DNA of 64,000 nucleotides from Nepenthes gracilis (Eukaryota; Streptophyta; Magnoliopsida; Caryophyllales; Nepenthaceae). A program made the position numbers and the translations under genes. Shown in pieces: positions 12,724 through 27,136 of the stretch (the first letter of the stretch is position 1; every line of letters begins with the position of its first letter). The notes beneath the pieces were generated by a model. That model worked only from the letters and a program-made list of their open reading frames with translations. It did not search any database and was not told the origin of the DNA. The stretch covers positions 10,606,385 to 10,670,384 of the forward strand of contig BSYO01000023.1 in NCBI GenBank assembly GCA_033239525.1, in the 5' to 3' direction.

Positions 12724-12763
12724 TGACTTGAGTCATTGAAATGACTATACCCGGATGGCGCAT
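12608..12763 (-). promoter_or_regulatory. Possible overlapping uORF at the SIN2 start
   Basis: ATGs at 12763 and 12736 share one frame, out of frame with the SIN2 ATG at 12723. This frame runs 42 codons from the second ATG and stops at 12608, inside exon 1. If the transcript starts upstream of 12736, translation of SIN2 would need leaky scanning. The transcription start is unknown. Nothing in the peptide is recognisable. Confidence 0.35.
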
Positions 12764-13940
12764 TGAACTTGATGCATAGAAATAGTTTAATAAAGAATGT
12801 GATAATTTAATATTATATTCTAATAAGATGATATAAATTTATACATAATATTTTACTTAATTAAGCATAATATCTCATAAAAATTAATTTGGTATCTGTT
12901 TTTATTATAAGTAAATTTGGGAGACATCTGAGCAAATTTTAACCCTTCTAGACTTTTTTAATGATTTTTTAAATAAAAAAAATATTACTTATCTTACTCG
13001 TTTATAATTATTTTATAATATGCTTTTTATATATATGAACCATTTTAATAATCTCTTTTTTTCTTGTTATTTCGAATCCCAGGAAATTCTATTTTAGAGG
13101 GTAGGTTATAAATATTTTGTAAATGAATGTAATAAGTAGTATTTTTATTTTTAACTATACTATTCTCTACATAGTTTTTTATACTGTATATATCAATTAT
13201 CATGTTTTAGATTATTAATATAATATTTTGGCAGAGTTTTTTTTTTCTTTAAAAAAACCTAAAGCATTTTTTCTTTGAAAACCATAAAAAATATAACTTC
13301 AACACCATAAGTATCAAATAAATAGGAAATGTCTCAAAATAATACTTAGGTTGGAATTTTTATGTGCAAAAGACTTTTTTTTTTTTTTTTGTAATATTAG
13401 ACATTTTTTTCAGAAGCATGAAAATTTGTTAAGATGTGTCATAGAAGAGTGGCATTATAATGAAGAAGCATATTAATATTATTATATTTATTATAAAATT
13501 TTCTCATATTATCAACAATAAAAATTTTCTGCCAATAATTTAAACATCTCAAATTATAAAATAAACCCAAAATATTTTAATATACTATTATGAACCTAAA
13601 ATAAAAAAAAAAATTAGGAATATAAAGATAAAAATCAGCAATAAATATTTTAAATAATCAACTATTCTCCTCAAAAAATTCTAATTAATCAACAAAATAA
13701 ATCTAAATTGATGCATAATTTATTCAAGAACTATGCAGTGTGCCAAATTGACCATCAAAGTGTCTCCTGTATACAATTTGGGAATCATGGCAAAAACTAT
13801 AAGAGAAGCTAACACTGCTCTCTCTGATTTTAGTACCACCAAAACTCATTGTAATATGGATTAGTGTTTGGTGTATATACACATTTCCTAAAAGAAGTGA
13901 TAGTGCAAAAGTAAATAATGACAAATAGAAGCTACACAAT
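12764..13940. other. Intergenic spacer between DNA2 3' end and SIN2 promoter
   Basis: This 1.2 kb is AT-rich and must hold the DNA2 3' UTR and terminator and the SIN2 promoter, since both genes read leftwards. It contains a T-run at about 13376-13391. No gene and no clear element were seen. Confidence 0.6.
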
Positions 13941-16900
13941 TTATCTGACCTGAGAACATCTCTTAAGCTCTCCATTGTGGTGGATGTCATCACGGGTCAC
14001 GGGTACAATTCCAGATTGCTCGTCGACTTTCTGGATCAGAAGATTCAGCAACGGAACCCTAGCCAGAGTTTTGCATGACCCCACCATTATGAGCTTCTTC
14101 TGCATAAACATAGAACACCTTGTTGCTCAGAGAGCAGGTTTAGATTGTGGATGAAAGCCCACATTTATGATACCTAGTCATATTAACTACTTGTAACTAC
14201 ATTTAGTGCAAGACTAATGGAAGAAATCTTCAATGAAAACGTAGCACAAGAGAGACAGTTTTCAGTTAATTAATCTTCAACATTTATGTTCAGTCATATA
14301 TAATTAGTTAATTTTCTGCCTTAATTCTTAGTCATAGCAAAGGCGGACATCTTTTTCTTTCCCCCACAATATCTTTCGAATAAGAAATGAAGGTTAGTTG
14401 TGGATGAAGGAAAGAAAGGAATAAATATGAGGAAATTTAAAGTCCAGTGATAAAAATAATTTAAAATCGTTTCCATATCTTATAGCTGGCCCCACTTAAG
14501 GAAACTCGAAGAACTGCTGCTGTTGTAGGCAAATTAACCTCGATCCTTTTTTTTTCTTTTTTTGTGGATGTTTGTCCAACAGCTCTACGTACGTGTTCAG
14601 TAAAGGACAAAGAAAAAAACAGAGACAGGTGCTAGATTTTCCATGGTTATTTTTCCCAAGGTACAAGATTTACTGTAAGACCTACCTTGGCACGTGTTAG
14701 GGCCACATTGATCCTGTGCCAGTCACCAAGAAGTGAAGCTGAGAAATTCCTTGGATTGCAACTCGACCGTGCAAAGGACACTAGTATGCAGTCCTTATCC
14801 CTTCCCTGAAGGGTCACAGTCATGCACCTAAGAGGTAAGTATAGCTGCTCATGAATAATTTAAAGCCTCAAAGAAAACAACCTTTGCATCAAGTATAAAC
14901 AGGGAATAGATTGCAGAACTTCATACCACCAATTATTTGAAGTTTACTTCAGCAGGGGGAAGTAATTGATTACAGTAACTATTATTACACTGACTTCAAA
15001 AGCAATGAGCAGTCAGCATTGCGACCTTTCTAGAAGCAGCATAAATGACAGAACACAGAAGAAATTCTTGGTGATTGAAATATTGGGTTTCAAGAATATC
15101 ACGAAATACAAAGGGCACCACAAATGCAGGATTAGGCTCTGCTTGTTTCTAAAACACTTAAAGTTAGAAAATAAAAGAACCTCAAGAAGTCAATTAAGAA
15201 GAGAATTGAGGAGTTAGGAATTATGAAAATGAAACCGATTTCAGAGCCTTCTTGAAAAGTCATTCCCATCAGTGATAAACAGAAAAGCACTGACACTCAT
15301 AAGAGATGACAAATGGACGACATGAATTCCATACTGAAGAAGCCTTGAGTAAACTGTTGCTGTGTTGCTACCAACATGTTGCCGTTGTGCTATGTCATGT
15401 TTTGTGGTTGTAATAGTGTTTGACAATGTGATTTTGGCCTCCTTTCCAAAATTTTTATCTTGAGAGCAACTTCAGCAAAAAAATTAGCTGTGGGACAGCA
15501 AACCCATCTGCCCCCTTCAGAGTATTGTCAAAATGTGCTGCGAGCAAAATTGGGTTGTCAGACAGCAGCCACCAGCTTTTGGGGAAAAGAACCCGTTGCT
15601 TTTGAAAAAGTTGGCCCAAATTCGGTGTCACCCAATTCACTCTTTTATTAGTATTGAAGTTTCCAAGACCATGCATCATCCAATTTGTTCCCTCAAGTCT
15701 TAATTAATAAATTAAATTGATTAAAGCATGGACATAACCTGGTATTTGTCGATTGTATGGACCTCCACAGATGTCATATTTACAGTATGTTGGATAAGAT
15801 TGGCCTGCGAGTTGTATGGGGTAATGATCCCAATTTCTTCTTTTTCAATTCCAAGGTTAATTAACATCCTCACAACCTACATCGTGTTACAAGTGAGGCA
15901 ATTACTGTAAAGCCAAAGACTTGCAATATGGCAGATTTTCTGTAAAGGAAACAACTAAAATGACAGATTTTTTGCTGTCTTATCAATGGTAAGGCCGTAA
16001 TCCAAAAAATCATACCTCTGAAACAATGTAAGCTTCAACTGGGTTGTTAATGGCCTTTATACCATTTGCCTCAAATGCAGCCAACATATCTGAGCAGTGA
16101 ACACTTCATAAGAAGGTTATAACATTATACCTTGGCAAAATAATCCACATAAAGAACGAGTTCTACAAACCTGTGTTGATAAATATTACTGGCTTATCTG
16201 CATTTACAACCTGTGAAAATCAATAGAAGATCAATACCAATATATTACTACAATTGATGTTAGGCAAACCTCAAAGATATTGAATTTTGATAACCTGCTT
16301 CAACCACGATGGCATAGCAACTGAACTTGAAAACTGCAGTTTTGCATTTTCCACATCAGAAGAACCGCAACATAATCTGTCACCATATATAAGGGCATTT
16401 GACAGGTCCATAATGCCTGCACACATACGATACTGCATGCAGCAACTTACTATATTTAGTTTTCTCAACCATATAACCTCAAAAAGATTGTTAAATATAC
16501 TGGAAACAAAAAATTCAAATTAACCTGACTTTGCAGTGCTGAAATTGCTTCGGGGTGTGCTTCTGAAAGCCTGCAAAACAAGCTTATTCCCATTCCATTT
16601 TCACGAGCCTCCGCGCTCTAATGTGATATAAGATTATTATCCTAAGTGTACAACAACGAAAACAAGAAAAAGCTGAAGCAGCTACATGAAAGGTGGTGCA
16701 ACTTATACCTTGACGAGCGGAGGCAACTGATAATGATCTCCAACAAGGACAAACACTGAAGCAAACATCAGGGGACCCAAGGACACCTAATGGAACAAAT
16801 TAAAATGAAATCAACTGATACAGGTTAAAGCAACCCAACTGGGAAATTTAGTTAATTTGAATCCCTAATTATCTAGTCAGAAACTCTCAATAAACCAATT

Positions 16901-19900
16901 CAATGAGTTAATTTATTTCAATTCATGATATACATACAAAGAGTAAAAATCCAACTAGCTTGACATAATTTTCTGATAATTTTCCCACATCCTCAAACTT
17001 TTCTATAAATTAAGGTGAATTTAGATAGAATTTTATATTAGCGAAAAAATTAGATATCCTATTATGAAATTTAGACGGTTTAATATATATTCTTATAAAT
17101 CCCACAAATACCTACTATCTTCTATGGGGGGCACGATGTTTCAGCTCTCCACCACTATTGTGAGCTCTCTGAGATGATGGACGGATTTCTACATGTCACA
17201 CTTGAGGAAATACTTTCCCTGTGTGAGAGACAAGCAGGGAATCTCAAAGTCGAGTTATGCTCGTGACGCTCGAAGCACATAATGGAGCAACACTATGCTA
17301 CTCAAGACTAATGTCACAGTTGCCAGGTAAGGTGCTTGTTGACACTCAGGGTTGACACATGCGAGCATGCTCAAGTGACCAAGATATGTTATGATGTGTG
17401 TTGCCATATGAATGTAGGGACCATTCCAGACATGAGACTTGAGTACCTAAGTGTCAGGGATAGTTTGTCATAGATACAAGTAACATACACTAATGGACGA
17501 GTGAGCTTCCGGCTATAGACTGGGGCATGAGTGCTCCATGTGCCAAGATGCTTGATAATTAAATGAGCAAATGCCAAATGAGGCATGAGAACCTATTAAT
17601 GGAGTGAGCATTACCAAAATGTCAGGAAACAACGATATATTGCAAATTGATTGACTAACAAGTGTGGGAGCCTCGAAGTCATTATAAACAATGCAAAACT
17701 CGTTTAAAGATATTTGACTTGTTAGCCTCATGTGGCGAAGCATATGAGACAAAACTATTGGATCCTAGAGTTGTGCTTGGAGAAGTCTCAGCACTGCACA
17801 GTTAATTTCTGTAAAAATGTGCCATTTAATACTAATCACATTTTAGTTTCGAACTTTAGACCAGTCAAGGAACAAGTTAATTATTTGTTTTAATCAACAA
17901 ATAATTAAATTTTTTATCTTATATATGCACCTATATAGACCTAGCACATCTTAAATCACTATAAAATATTCTTTGCTCTTCCCGTAATAAGAGACTTCAT
18001 ATGAAGTATTGGAGGAGTTTTCCCTGATTTGAAAGATGCATATATATAGGTTGCATGTCATAGTAGGAAAAATTAAGAATCCTAAAAGCCAGTCTTCAAA
18101 TCAACTCCTTTATCTTTCACCCTTCCCCCCTTTCACCTTTATTTGCCTGGAAAAATCAAACACTTAATGGAAATTGGTGCTAGAAGAGGGATGTCCACAG
18201 AAATAATCCATCAACTTTGCAACTTAGGATAAAGTAACTGAAACTCTTAGAAAGAAAAACATGCAGGTACAAGGGACTAACTGGTAATGACATCACACTG
18301 ATGTCCTCAGTTGAAGTTGTATAGTAGTTTTCCATTGCTCAAGCATCCCTTCTCTTAGATTTACTAGGAGAATTTAGAACATAACTTTCCATACTCAGCT
18401 GAGGATGATTTTCCTCATGTATGAACTGAGAAATAAGATATGAGCAATAAGGCAAAGAGATATTTCTGCAAACCAATATTTTGCAAAACTTAGTAGTTTG
18501 TAACAAAGGCGGACTTCTATCTGAACTGCCTAGCCAATTGTCCAAATGATCCATTTAGTTTCAACTTTTCAGCCAAAAAAGCTGAGATTTCCTCTAAATT
18601 CTCTCCGTTCAAAAGTTAGCTTTAACAATCTCCAAACATGCTCACATAGGCAAATAAAGTTGTAGGAGATTAATTAGGAAGGCTGGTGATGGAAATCTGA
18701 AGGATTAAAATTTTGAAAACATTCAGAAAAAAACAAGAGAATGAGATTGCTTTTATTACGGTTCCCTACAAATCTAACGAGGTGAGCATTTCTAAGGAGA
18801 CTTCAACACAAATATTAATGGTAGATGAAAAGTGTTTACTCAGTAATATTAGTAGCTCAAAAGGGCCTAACCTAGAAAAAGAACTAGATTGTCAATTAAA
18901 ATTACCAAGACCAAGCTGTAAGACACACAAAGCATCTGGTGCAATCAATAAGAGGATCTACATTCCCATTGCATGCTACAACGTGCTTCACAGATAACAA
19001 AAAATAGCTCAATGCTCAAGACTCAAGCATTGTTGGTTCTAGGGAATAATCCCAAATAAATGGATATGGATGCAATAATTGTAAACTGGCCCACGGAGGA
19101 GACACAAGGTGCTTCTATCAATTGAGAAGAATGTTTATGTCAAGAGTTGGTCAAGCATTACAAGAGGAAGTGAACTTGTCCAAGATGCCGTTTAAAAATA
19201 AATTTAAGGCCTATGATTCCATGCACACAGGTTTCTCCAAACAATGGGCAGTGTATGGGCTTTTTCATTGAACTTTATTGATTGGGTTTGGGAGAGTTTG
19301 CCCACTGCTGTGTTTTCTACTGTGAAAGAGGATAGGGGAATATCCTATTCCACTAGCTCTCCTCCATAGCATGGGATATGATCTACAATTGAAATGCTTT
19401 GAGGGCAAAGTGTACCACAGTGTAAATGGGCAAAATTTGGCCATATACGTTATGCTGATAACCCGTTTTTATGTGCAAATAACCCGTTCTTATTTGCAAA
19501 GGCAATTTCAGCTCTGTTATGCATATTCAGAAATATTTCAAGCTGTTTTCAGAAACTTTTTGAGGTAGCTAATGAAGCTAAAAGAGAGAAGATTTTGAAG
19601 GGATTAGAGACCCAAGTAAGTGGCAGACTTTGGCAGTTTAACATTTACTACAGGGTACACTTCCACAGAAACATCTAGAGGCTCATCTTTCAGGTTCAAA
19701 ATTGATTTATATGATTATAAACTATTTACTGGAAAAATTGCAGTTAGAATACACTCTTGAACTGCTAAATTTCAAATCAACCTGATGCTGTAAGTGTCAA
19801 TTTGATGATATCTCAACTATATAGCCTTCAAGTCTGAAGGATTGAAATGCTATTCGTCCAAAGAAAATGGTAAAATAAGAGAAGTTCTGGAAGTCTTTTT

Positions 19901-22900
19901 GTGGTCTGGGACAGACAAGAAAAGTAAAATGGCTTTGGAATCTTGGCAAGGTGATTACAGAAAAAAGAATTTTGGAGGTTTGTGCATCAAGAATTCTCAC
20001 ATTTGGAATAAAACTTCAGTGATCAAGCAGCTATGGTCCATTGCTAGTGATAATGAAACCCCATCAGTGAACTGGGTGGTTTATGGGTCTATTTGAAGTG
20101 ATTCAATATGGGATCATCAATATAGTGCCTCTGGCTTTGGGTTTCAGGAAGCTCTTGAAGCTGCTTCACATTTTAAAACCTTGGACTGAAATAGAAAGGG
20201 GGGAGAATTAGGTGGAAACCTAAAATGATGGGAGATTTTCAATCAGTTCAGCTTACATTGTCAGGATGGAACACGAGTGATGATGAGATGGGCGAGAATT
20301 CCTTGAGGAAAGATCAATATTACCCTGTATAGTTTCACAACCTAAAGGAGTGGTATTTCAGGTCTGATGCTTGTAAAGTTGGATCCATTTTGAAATACCT
20401 TCAACCCTAATCCGTGCACAATTCTGCATTGATAGAGCACTGCAGAAGAGTATTCATACCCAAGCTATTAAGGCAGCTATTTATGGCTACTGCTCATCAC
20501 CTGTGGGCAGAAGTTACAGGAAGGCCCTTCAAGGTAAATAACACCGGACTATCACAGATGGCCAATAAGCATAGAGATTATACACCGTGCAAACATGACT
20601 TGCAGACAAATAACGCTTGCATGCACAGTTTGTGTACAAAAATGTATATATAGAATAAATAGTTGCCAAAGAGATCTTAGATAATTTTGGAGTAACCTAA
20701 AAAATTATAGAAAAAGGAAAAGACATGTACTTACTCTAAAATGTTCTTAAGTAAAAAGGATGTAGGAGATTTTAGAGTATTCTAAATGGAAAATATTAAT
20801 GTAGAATATTCTAGAAGGTGAATCTTAGCATTCTTAGTGATGGATGGAAAGATAATCCTAACTATTGATTGAGATTATGGCATTCCTATATAAAGGGATA
20901 AACTCTTCTCATTTGGAGACAAGCCATAGAAGCTAATCAAGCTCAAGAAAAATACTAAATTTTGAACAAGGCTTAACGACAGAGCTTTATAAGATTTCAA
21001 AAATTGAAAATACATATCAAGAAAAGGTTTGCACATATTAAAAAGCTTTGAATCCACCTAGGAGTCCTTGTATTCTTATATGATTTCTCATTAAAGAAAG
21101 CACATCTAATTTGGGTAATTTTGTGGCGATTCTTTAACTTAGTCAAATATTGCACATCAAATCCAATAACAATGCATCAATTAAGACCTATGTAATTTGT
21201 TCATCTATAGATTGTCAACTTCTTATGGGAAATAGTTAATGAGTTTTTACGGACCATACAATAAGTTCATAAACCATAATTATACATATTGCAATCAACT
21301 AGGTATTAATGGGTGCATCAGGAATGGGTTGACCCAGAAAGTAATGACAGCCCAGAACTACCAAGGCCCATTTTACACCAGGACGGTCAACGCAGGGCAT
21401 TAACCGATTGAAAGCCAAAAAAAACGAAAAAGTTAGGACGGACAACTTGAACAGTCAATTTCCAAGACGGTCAACGATTCTGTTAACCGGAATCTTGACT
21501 ACTTGAAGACCAAGCTCAACGCGGCCCAAGCCCAACTTGGCCCACGCGACTAACAACGATCTTCTCCCCTAATTTCACGTTCCCCCAAAAAGGCAATCTT
21601 CATGGCAACGGTCACCAACAGATTCAGCGCACACCCCACGAGGAAGGCGCTGGATTATCTCCCCTGTCTGCTGTAAACCCTAGCAGTTACAAAATACAGA
21701 AGGAAGGCAATCCTCCCAAGGAGCCGTTACTGCCATTAATGCCAACACCAAAAAAGGACGCTAGTCCAACGGAACACTGGAATCAAGCATTCTTACCTAA
21801 GGAAGGATGCCGAGCCTCTCAACTATAAGAAGGCCATGGAGTCCACACTCCAGGACGGGCCTTCTTTCATCAAACAAAAACGCTCTCATACCTACTTCAA
21901 TCACTCTCGCGCTTACATTCCTCTTTCCCAAAGGAGTCCCTTAGAGCTCACACAGCGTCCTCTCGAGCTCTCACGCTTACAGGATGCCCACGTTCTCTTT
22001 CTTTCCTATCACTACGATCCCCAGGAACCCTAGGACAGGGATCAATGTCCCTCACGAGCAACATTAACCTCTCTCAACGAGAGCCAAATCGTCACCACAA
22101 ATTCTCTGTCTTTCTCCTCATTTTTTGCCTTCTCGATTCTTGGAAGGCTGTTTTACTGACTTAAGCGTCAAAGTGTTTTCATTGGGACATCCCGCCGACA
22201 CTTGACATCTCGTTTGTCTTAGTAGTGTACAAGATAGGCAAACGAAGCCGAATTCAACTATCTACGTGACCCGAACTCGTTTGAAATTTGATTCCAGGAC
22301 ACATCAAGTATCAAGTCATGTTAATAAACAGAAATATTGAATGGGTCAAAACGTGTTTATTTTTAGGTTTAGTAGGTTCATGTCAAGTCAAAACATTTAA
22401 TAACTATGTAATAGGTTCAAGTAGTGTTATAGGCCATGTCAAAGTATTACTCCTAGTCTAGAGCATGTCTGCATTTTATAAACAATCAACAAAATTATCT
22501 TACCGGTAAGCTAGTCTGTCCAGCCTCATCCATTATGCAAACATCAAATTTCTTATTCGCAAGCAAGGGACTAGTTATCCCTAAGCAAGTAACTGCAACA
22601 ACTTTCACATGGTCCAGTCTTATTTTGATTTCTTCAACACTATGAATGTCCATGGCTGTCATAGGGAAATTCAACTGATAAATTGCATGAAAAAAAGAAA
22701 CCGATCATATTACAAGTATGATTATACAAAATTATCAAACCTGAAATACAATGCGTGTGAACTTCCTTGTGAACAACCTCAAATCTTCCAATACGTACAA
22801 AATCTATCCCCTAAGAAACCTTCACTTTCATTAAAAAGAAAGGACAACTATACTTATAATTTAAAAGAGAACTTAGAACTTCATAAGCACATTATCCATT

Positions 22901-25900
22901 GCATAATCACACAAAAGAATGAAATAAATTTGTAGAGAGAAAATCCACTAGAAAACCCGTTCAAACAAAACAATAACTAGCAGAAGATGACCGTCACAAT
23001 GACATAGTCTTTAGAGAGACTTATCTATTTCCATAACCATAAATGTGCAAATGAAACTCTGCAAAAGCTATGTCACTAGAAACTTTGACTTATCATATTA
23101 TAGGTTTAAGAATAAGATGACAAAAAGCGACCATGTTCTCAACTACTTTGGCTTTCAAACCAGTTAAACTTGTCTATTATCAACCTGACGTCAGAAACTA
23201 ATAGTGAATTATTCACCTTCTTTTATTTCCAAATGAACATGTGCCCACAAGGATCCTAGGAAAGTTTTCCAATTAGAAACCTTAAGATCATTTCTTTTTT
23301 CTTTCTTTAACCATACCAAGGTTACAGGATTTGGCGTATAGGAAGGGCATGTACATATAAATATTCCACCGGATGAAATTTGACCTTTTATTTAAAATCC
23401 CTCCATTATAATTAGTGCCCTTCCAAAGAAAAAAGGGAATGTAGGGAACTTTTTTGATGCAACAACAATCAGATACCATATATTTTTGCAATAGCCTTCC
23501 AAATTACCTTCAAGAAGTGTTTTTATGTAAGCTGCAAAAAAACTAATTAATGAACACACTAATAAAAAAAAAAAGTTGATACAGTTAATGATTATTAAGT
23601 TTAATAAGGATTTACGTTTTTCTTTTTTTTTTTTTTGGTAAGTAAAACTGGATATGCATTTCAGAACAGGAAAAATGGAAAGAAAGACACTCGTTATTGG
23701 ACAAAGTACAACTCAATTAGAAAGTATACCAACACAAGTAATAGAGACCAAGAACAAAGCTATGGCTTCAGTGGCTTTTTTTACAGTTATTGCAATATGC
23801 AACAAGAACAAAAAATGACCTGAGCTTTCAATTTGATAAGCAAGTTATCAACAGCTGTGTTTGTGTAGGATGTAAGCAAGACAGATGCACCTCTCATCAA
23901 CAAAGCCTTCACTGCATACACCATAGTGGATGTCTTGCCTGTCCCAGGCATTCCGAGGATAAGAGCGTAATCTTTAGCTGTAAGTATCTGAAATTTGTAA
24001 ATAAAGGAAAAATGTGAGAGAAAATATTGTGAGAAACTTTAAATTTTAAAAAATAAATTCACTGACAAAGGCAGAAAATAAGCTCAAGAGGAAGACATGT
24101 GGACAAAAATTGTAATTGCCTTGATGATTGCTCTACGTTGATCATCATTTAGGTTCCTCTCTGACCAAATATATGATAGTGCTGGATCTTGGCTGAGTAT
24201 ACATCCACTGTCAAATCTAGGAGCCTGGGGAAACATGAAAAGTTTCCATGCATAAGGGACCAAGTATCAATACAATATTGAGAACCATTAAGTTAGAAAT
24301 ACGGCTCACCTTGAGTTCTACAACCATGTTCCTCAGATGAGTGCTTTGTGCACTTTGCAAAAATAGTTGTACAAGGTTGAACCTTTGGCAACAAATGTGG
24401 ACACATGGGATCACTTCAATACATAGTCAGCCAGCCCTAATACACAACCATTTGAATAAATTATTTAAAGCATATCATACAATTACCTCATGATAGCAAA
24501 GGAAGTAGCAAATTCATCTTTGTCAATCCGCCAAACCACCTGGTAAAGATCCGTTGACATTGAAGAGCGAGTACTTTTAGGAAGCCTTAAGCGCTTCGAA
24601 AAAGAGACCTAAAATTTTGACAAAAGACCAAGAATTATTTCTTAAGTATTATAAGTGTCTATTTGAAAAATATAAGTTCCTACTTGAACTTCATGTTCCC
24701 ACACTTCACTAAACAAGAAGCAATCATAGAAGTAATTTATACAATTAAAAAGGTCAAGAACACAACAAGCATTGGACTTACTGACACATGGAAACGACTG
24801 ATCTTAGTAATAAGCCCATTAGCCACTGCAAGATGACTCGATTCAATACTTAATATCTGTACATATATTATTAGACAAGATCAATAACTAAAAAAATTAG
24901 AAAGTAAATGTGATGTCAAAATGTATAAGAAAGAAAACTGATTGAGGCTAGCTATGTGTGATATTTAGGACTAAGAGAGTAGCAACTTGTTTGTCTGCAA
25001 TGAAATAAGTTCCATCGATGAATTAACAAATGAAATTTCTCACATTTAAACATTTCACATTATAAGATACTAGATGTTAGCAAATGGGAAAAAGTTCAAA
25101 AGAGTGTGCAGCAATCGAGTGTCAACTAGGTTAATTTTTATATGTCACCATTCCTGCTAATGTATACTTCTATACATGGTTGTACATGCTATCAAAAAAA
25201 AAAAAAGTATACCATTTATTCTTATGAAACTCCATAAAGTTCATGAGAAGCAAGGACAATACACAAAATATAGGGAGGAAAATACCACATAGTCTCCACT
25301 CTGAAGTTTACAATCCATATCATCCTCCACAGAAAATCTAGCACTCTGAGAATCCCTATCATGTATCCCCTCATCAAGATTGTGTATATCCTGACGCACA
25401 AAACGATACACAAATCTGTTATCCTTAGTAGGATTTTGCATCTGGAGCTGATCTGAGGCATCGAGAACAATGGAAGAGAGGCAGCCTGAGTGCTGCTGAA
25501 TCTTTGAAACTGGTGGTTGCCATATGTTGCTTTTGTTAAACTGAAAACGGGCATAAGCATGGAAGTCAATCATTGCATCAAAGGTTTGATGAAAAACAAC
25601 AAAAAGATTCCAAACCTGCATCTCTTTAGCTTCTAGGTCGATTAATTGATCCCATTTCTTCAAGAAACGAAGATGAGAGTTCGTTAAATGGTTAGTAAGT
25701 GAATCAAAGAAATCTCCCAATCCACTGCTGTCGGTGCTTCCACCGTGTGCCTATAGCAATCAAAATCAGAGTCAAAATTTAACTCCTGCAATTGTGGTGA
25801 CTTTAATGATAACATACCCAAGAGTGAACATTTGGCATGAATCGATGCTCCTAAAGTTATACATTGCCATTGCTTGATGAAGCAAGAATATTCCAACAAT

Positions 25901-27100
25901 AAACCCTGTGAAATATTGTCATTCTCATCTTTCCTCCCCTCTGAAGATCATTGGCAGCATTTGTTTTGTTTTATATAATTTAATGATGTAACAAGCATTA
26001 CCAGTACCATACATAGAAAGGGGAAACAAATAGATTTCACTGCACATGAAGTAAAGAACTCACGATGTAAAAAAAAGAAGAAAAACAAAGAACCTACATT
26101 CTGCTACATTCCCAAATTCACTCTCTAACAATGAACAAACATGCAATGATTTATTAGAAGTTATTCCTAACAGAAAATCAGGCCCTGAACAAACAGTAAT
26201 TACCTTGTGGTAAATGGTACAATGATTGAGGTGACGACAGCCTTTGCATATATTTGGACTCTATAAGCAATTAATATATTAGTAAACTTGGCGAAGCAAG
26301 AAAAAAGCGAGAGATTACATGAAGTTTACAGCAATAGCAATACCCGGAGCATTGGTGGCAATTGCTGAACAATCGATGCCTTCACAATATCACGTGCTAA
26401 TTCATTACGGCGCATAATCAGCCCAATCACATCTGATCTTCGAACAACTATTCCCTAAGAAAACAGTAAAGATTGACTGAATGAAATAGAAACATCAGTG
26501 AAAATTAGTCAGATATATTTGAACATACTTGAGTCTGATCCGTGTGGAGATAATACAGGAGACCGGAATCAATGTTCTCCAAATATCTAAAAGCACAAGG
26601 TAGATAAAAAAACTATAATCATTTGGTAAATCTCCATAGTCAGAAGCATACAACAAAGTGAGCTGAACACACCTCTCAGACATGATGAGAGTATATAAAA
26701 TCACTTGGGCAGAGTGTTCCATTGCCGACTGTGCAAGGTGCAAAACAGGAAATCCATGTGAAGAAACCAAGCTACAATGTATATGACATTCTTTTGATCC
26801 TCTAGCTAATTTGAAACAAACTTGCCTGTCTGTTTGTCCCCTTCCCAGTTTTAAACTCTAGAGGTATGATCTTTTCATATGCTTCCTTGCCATCTGAATG
26901 AACTCTTACACGAATAGATGCATCAATCATTCCTTTCAAGCCATATTTTGGGGCCCATGCCATTTCCTCAATGTCAACCACCTAAATCCATAAAAAGATC
27001 TCTTCTTAGTCTTGCACTATGTGTTATACATGAAAGTGGATACCCTTCTTTTTCCTATTGTGAAAGAAATAGGCATTTGAAGCACAATTCATACTACAAA

Positions 27101-27136
<36 letters not shown>

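Larger units (their letters stand above)
13941..24856 (-). other. DNA2: DNA2 exons 20-34: SF1 helicase region (residues 893-1426)
   Basis: Exons: 24782-24856, 24487-24608, 24310-24382, 24120-24224, 23820-23987, 22741-22810, 22504-22655, 16709-16786, 16525-16617, 16295-16432, 16171-16210, 16016-16089, 15739-15876, 14686-14805, 13941-14099. Motif Q/Ia region [10 protein letters not shown], Walker A in exon 24, Walker B DEAGQ in exon 26, motif [11 protein letters not shown] in exon 27, QYRM split by intron 28, ITPYNSQ in exon 32, IDKYQGRDKD split by intron 32, and [10 protein letters not shown] closing exon 33. These are UPF1-like SF1B motifs. The short tail (SQVR, TAA) extends past the conserved end. 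Exon 23 has a GC donor. Confidence 0.93.

Noticed and set aside
22609..22935. 108-codon plus-strand open frame
   Set aside because: It overlaps DNA2 exons 25 and 26 on the opposite strand.
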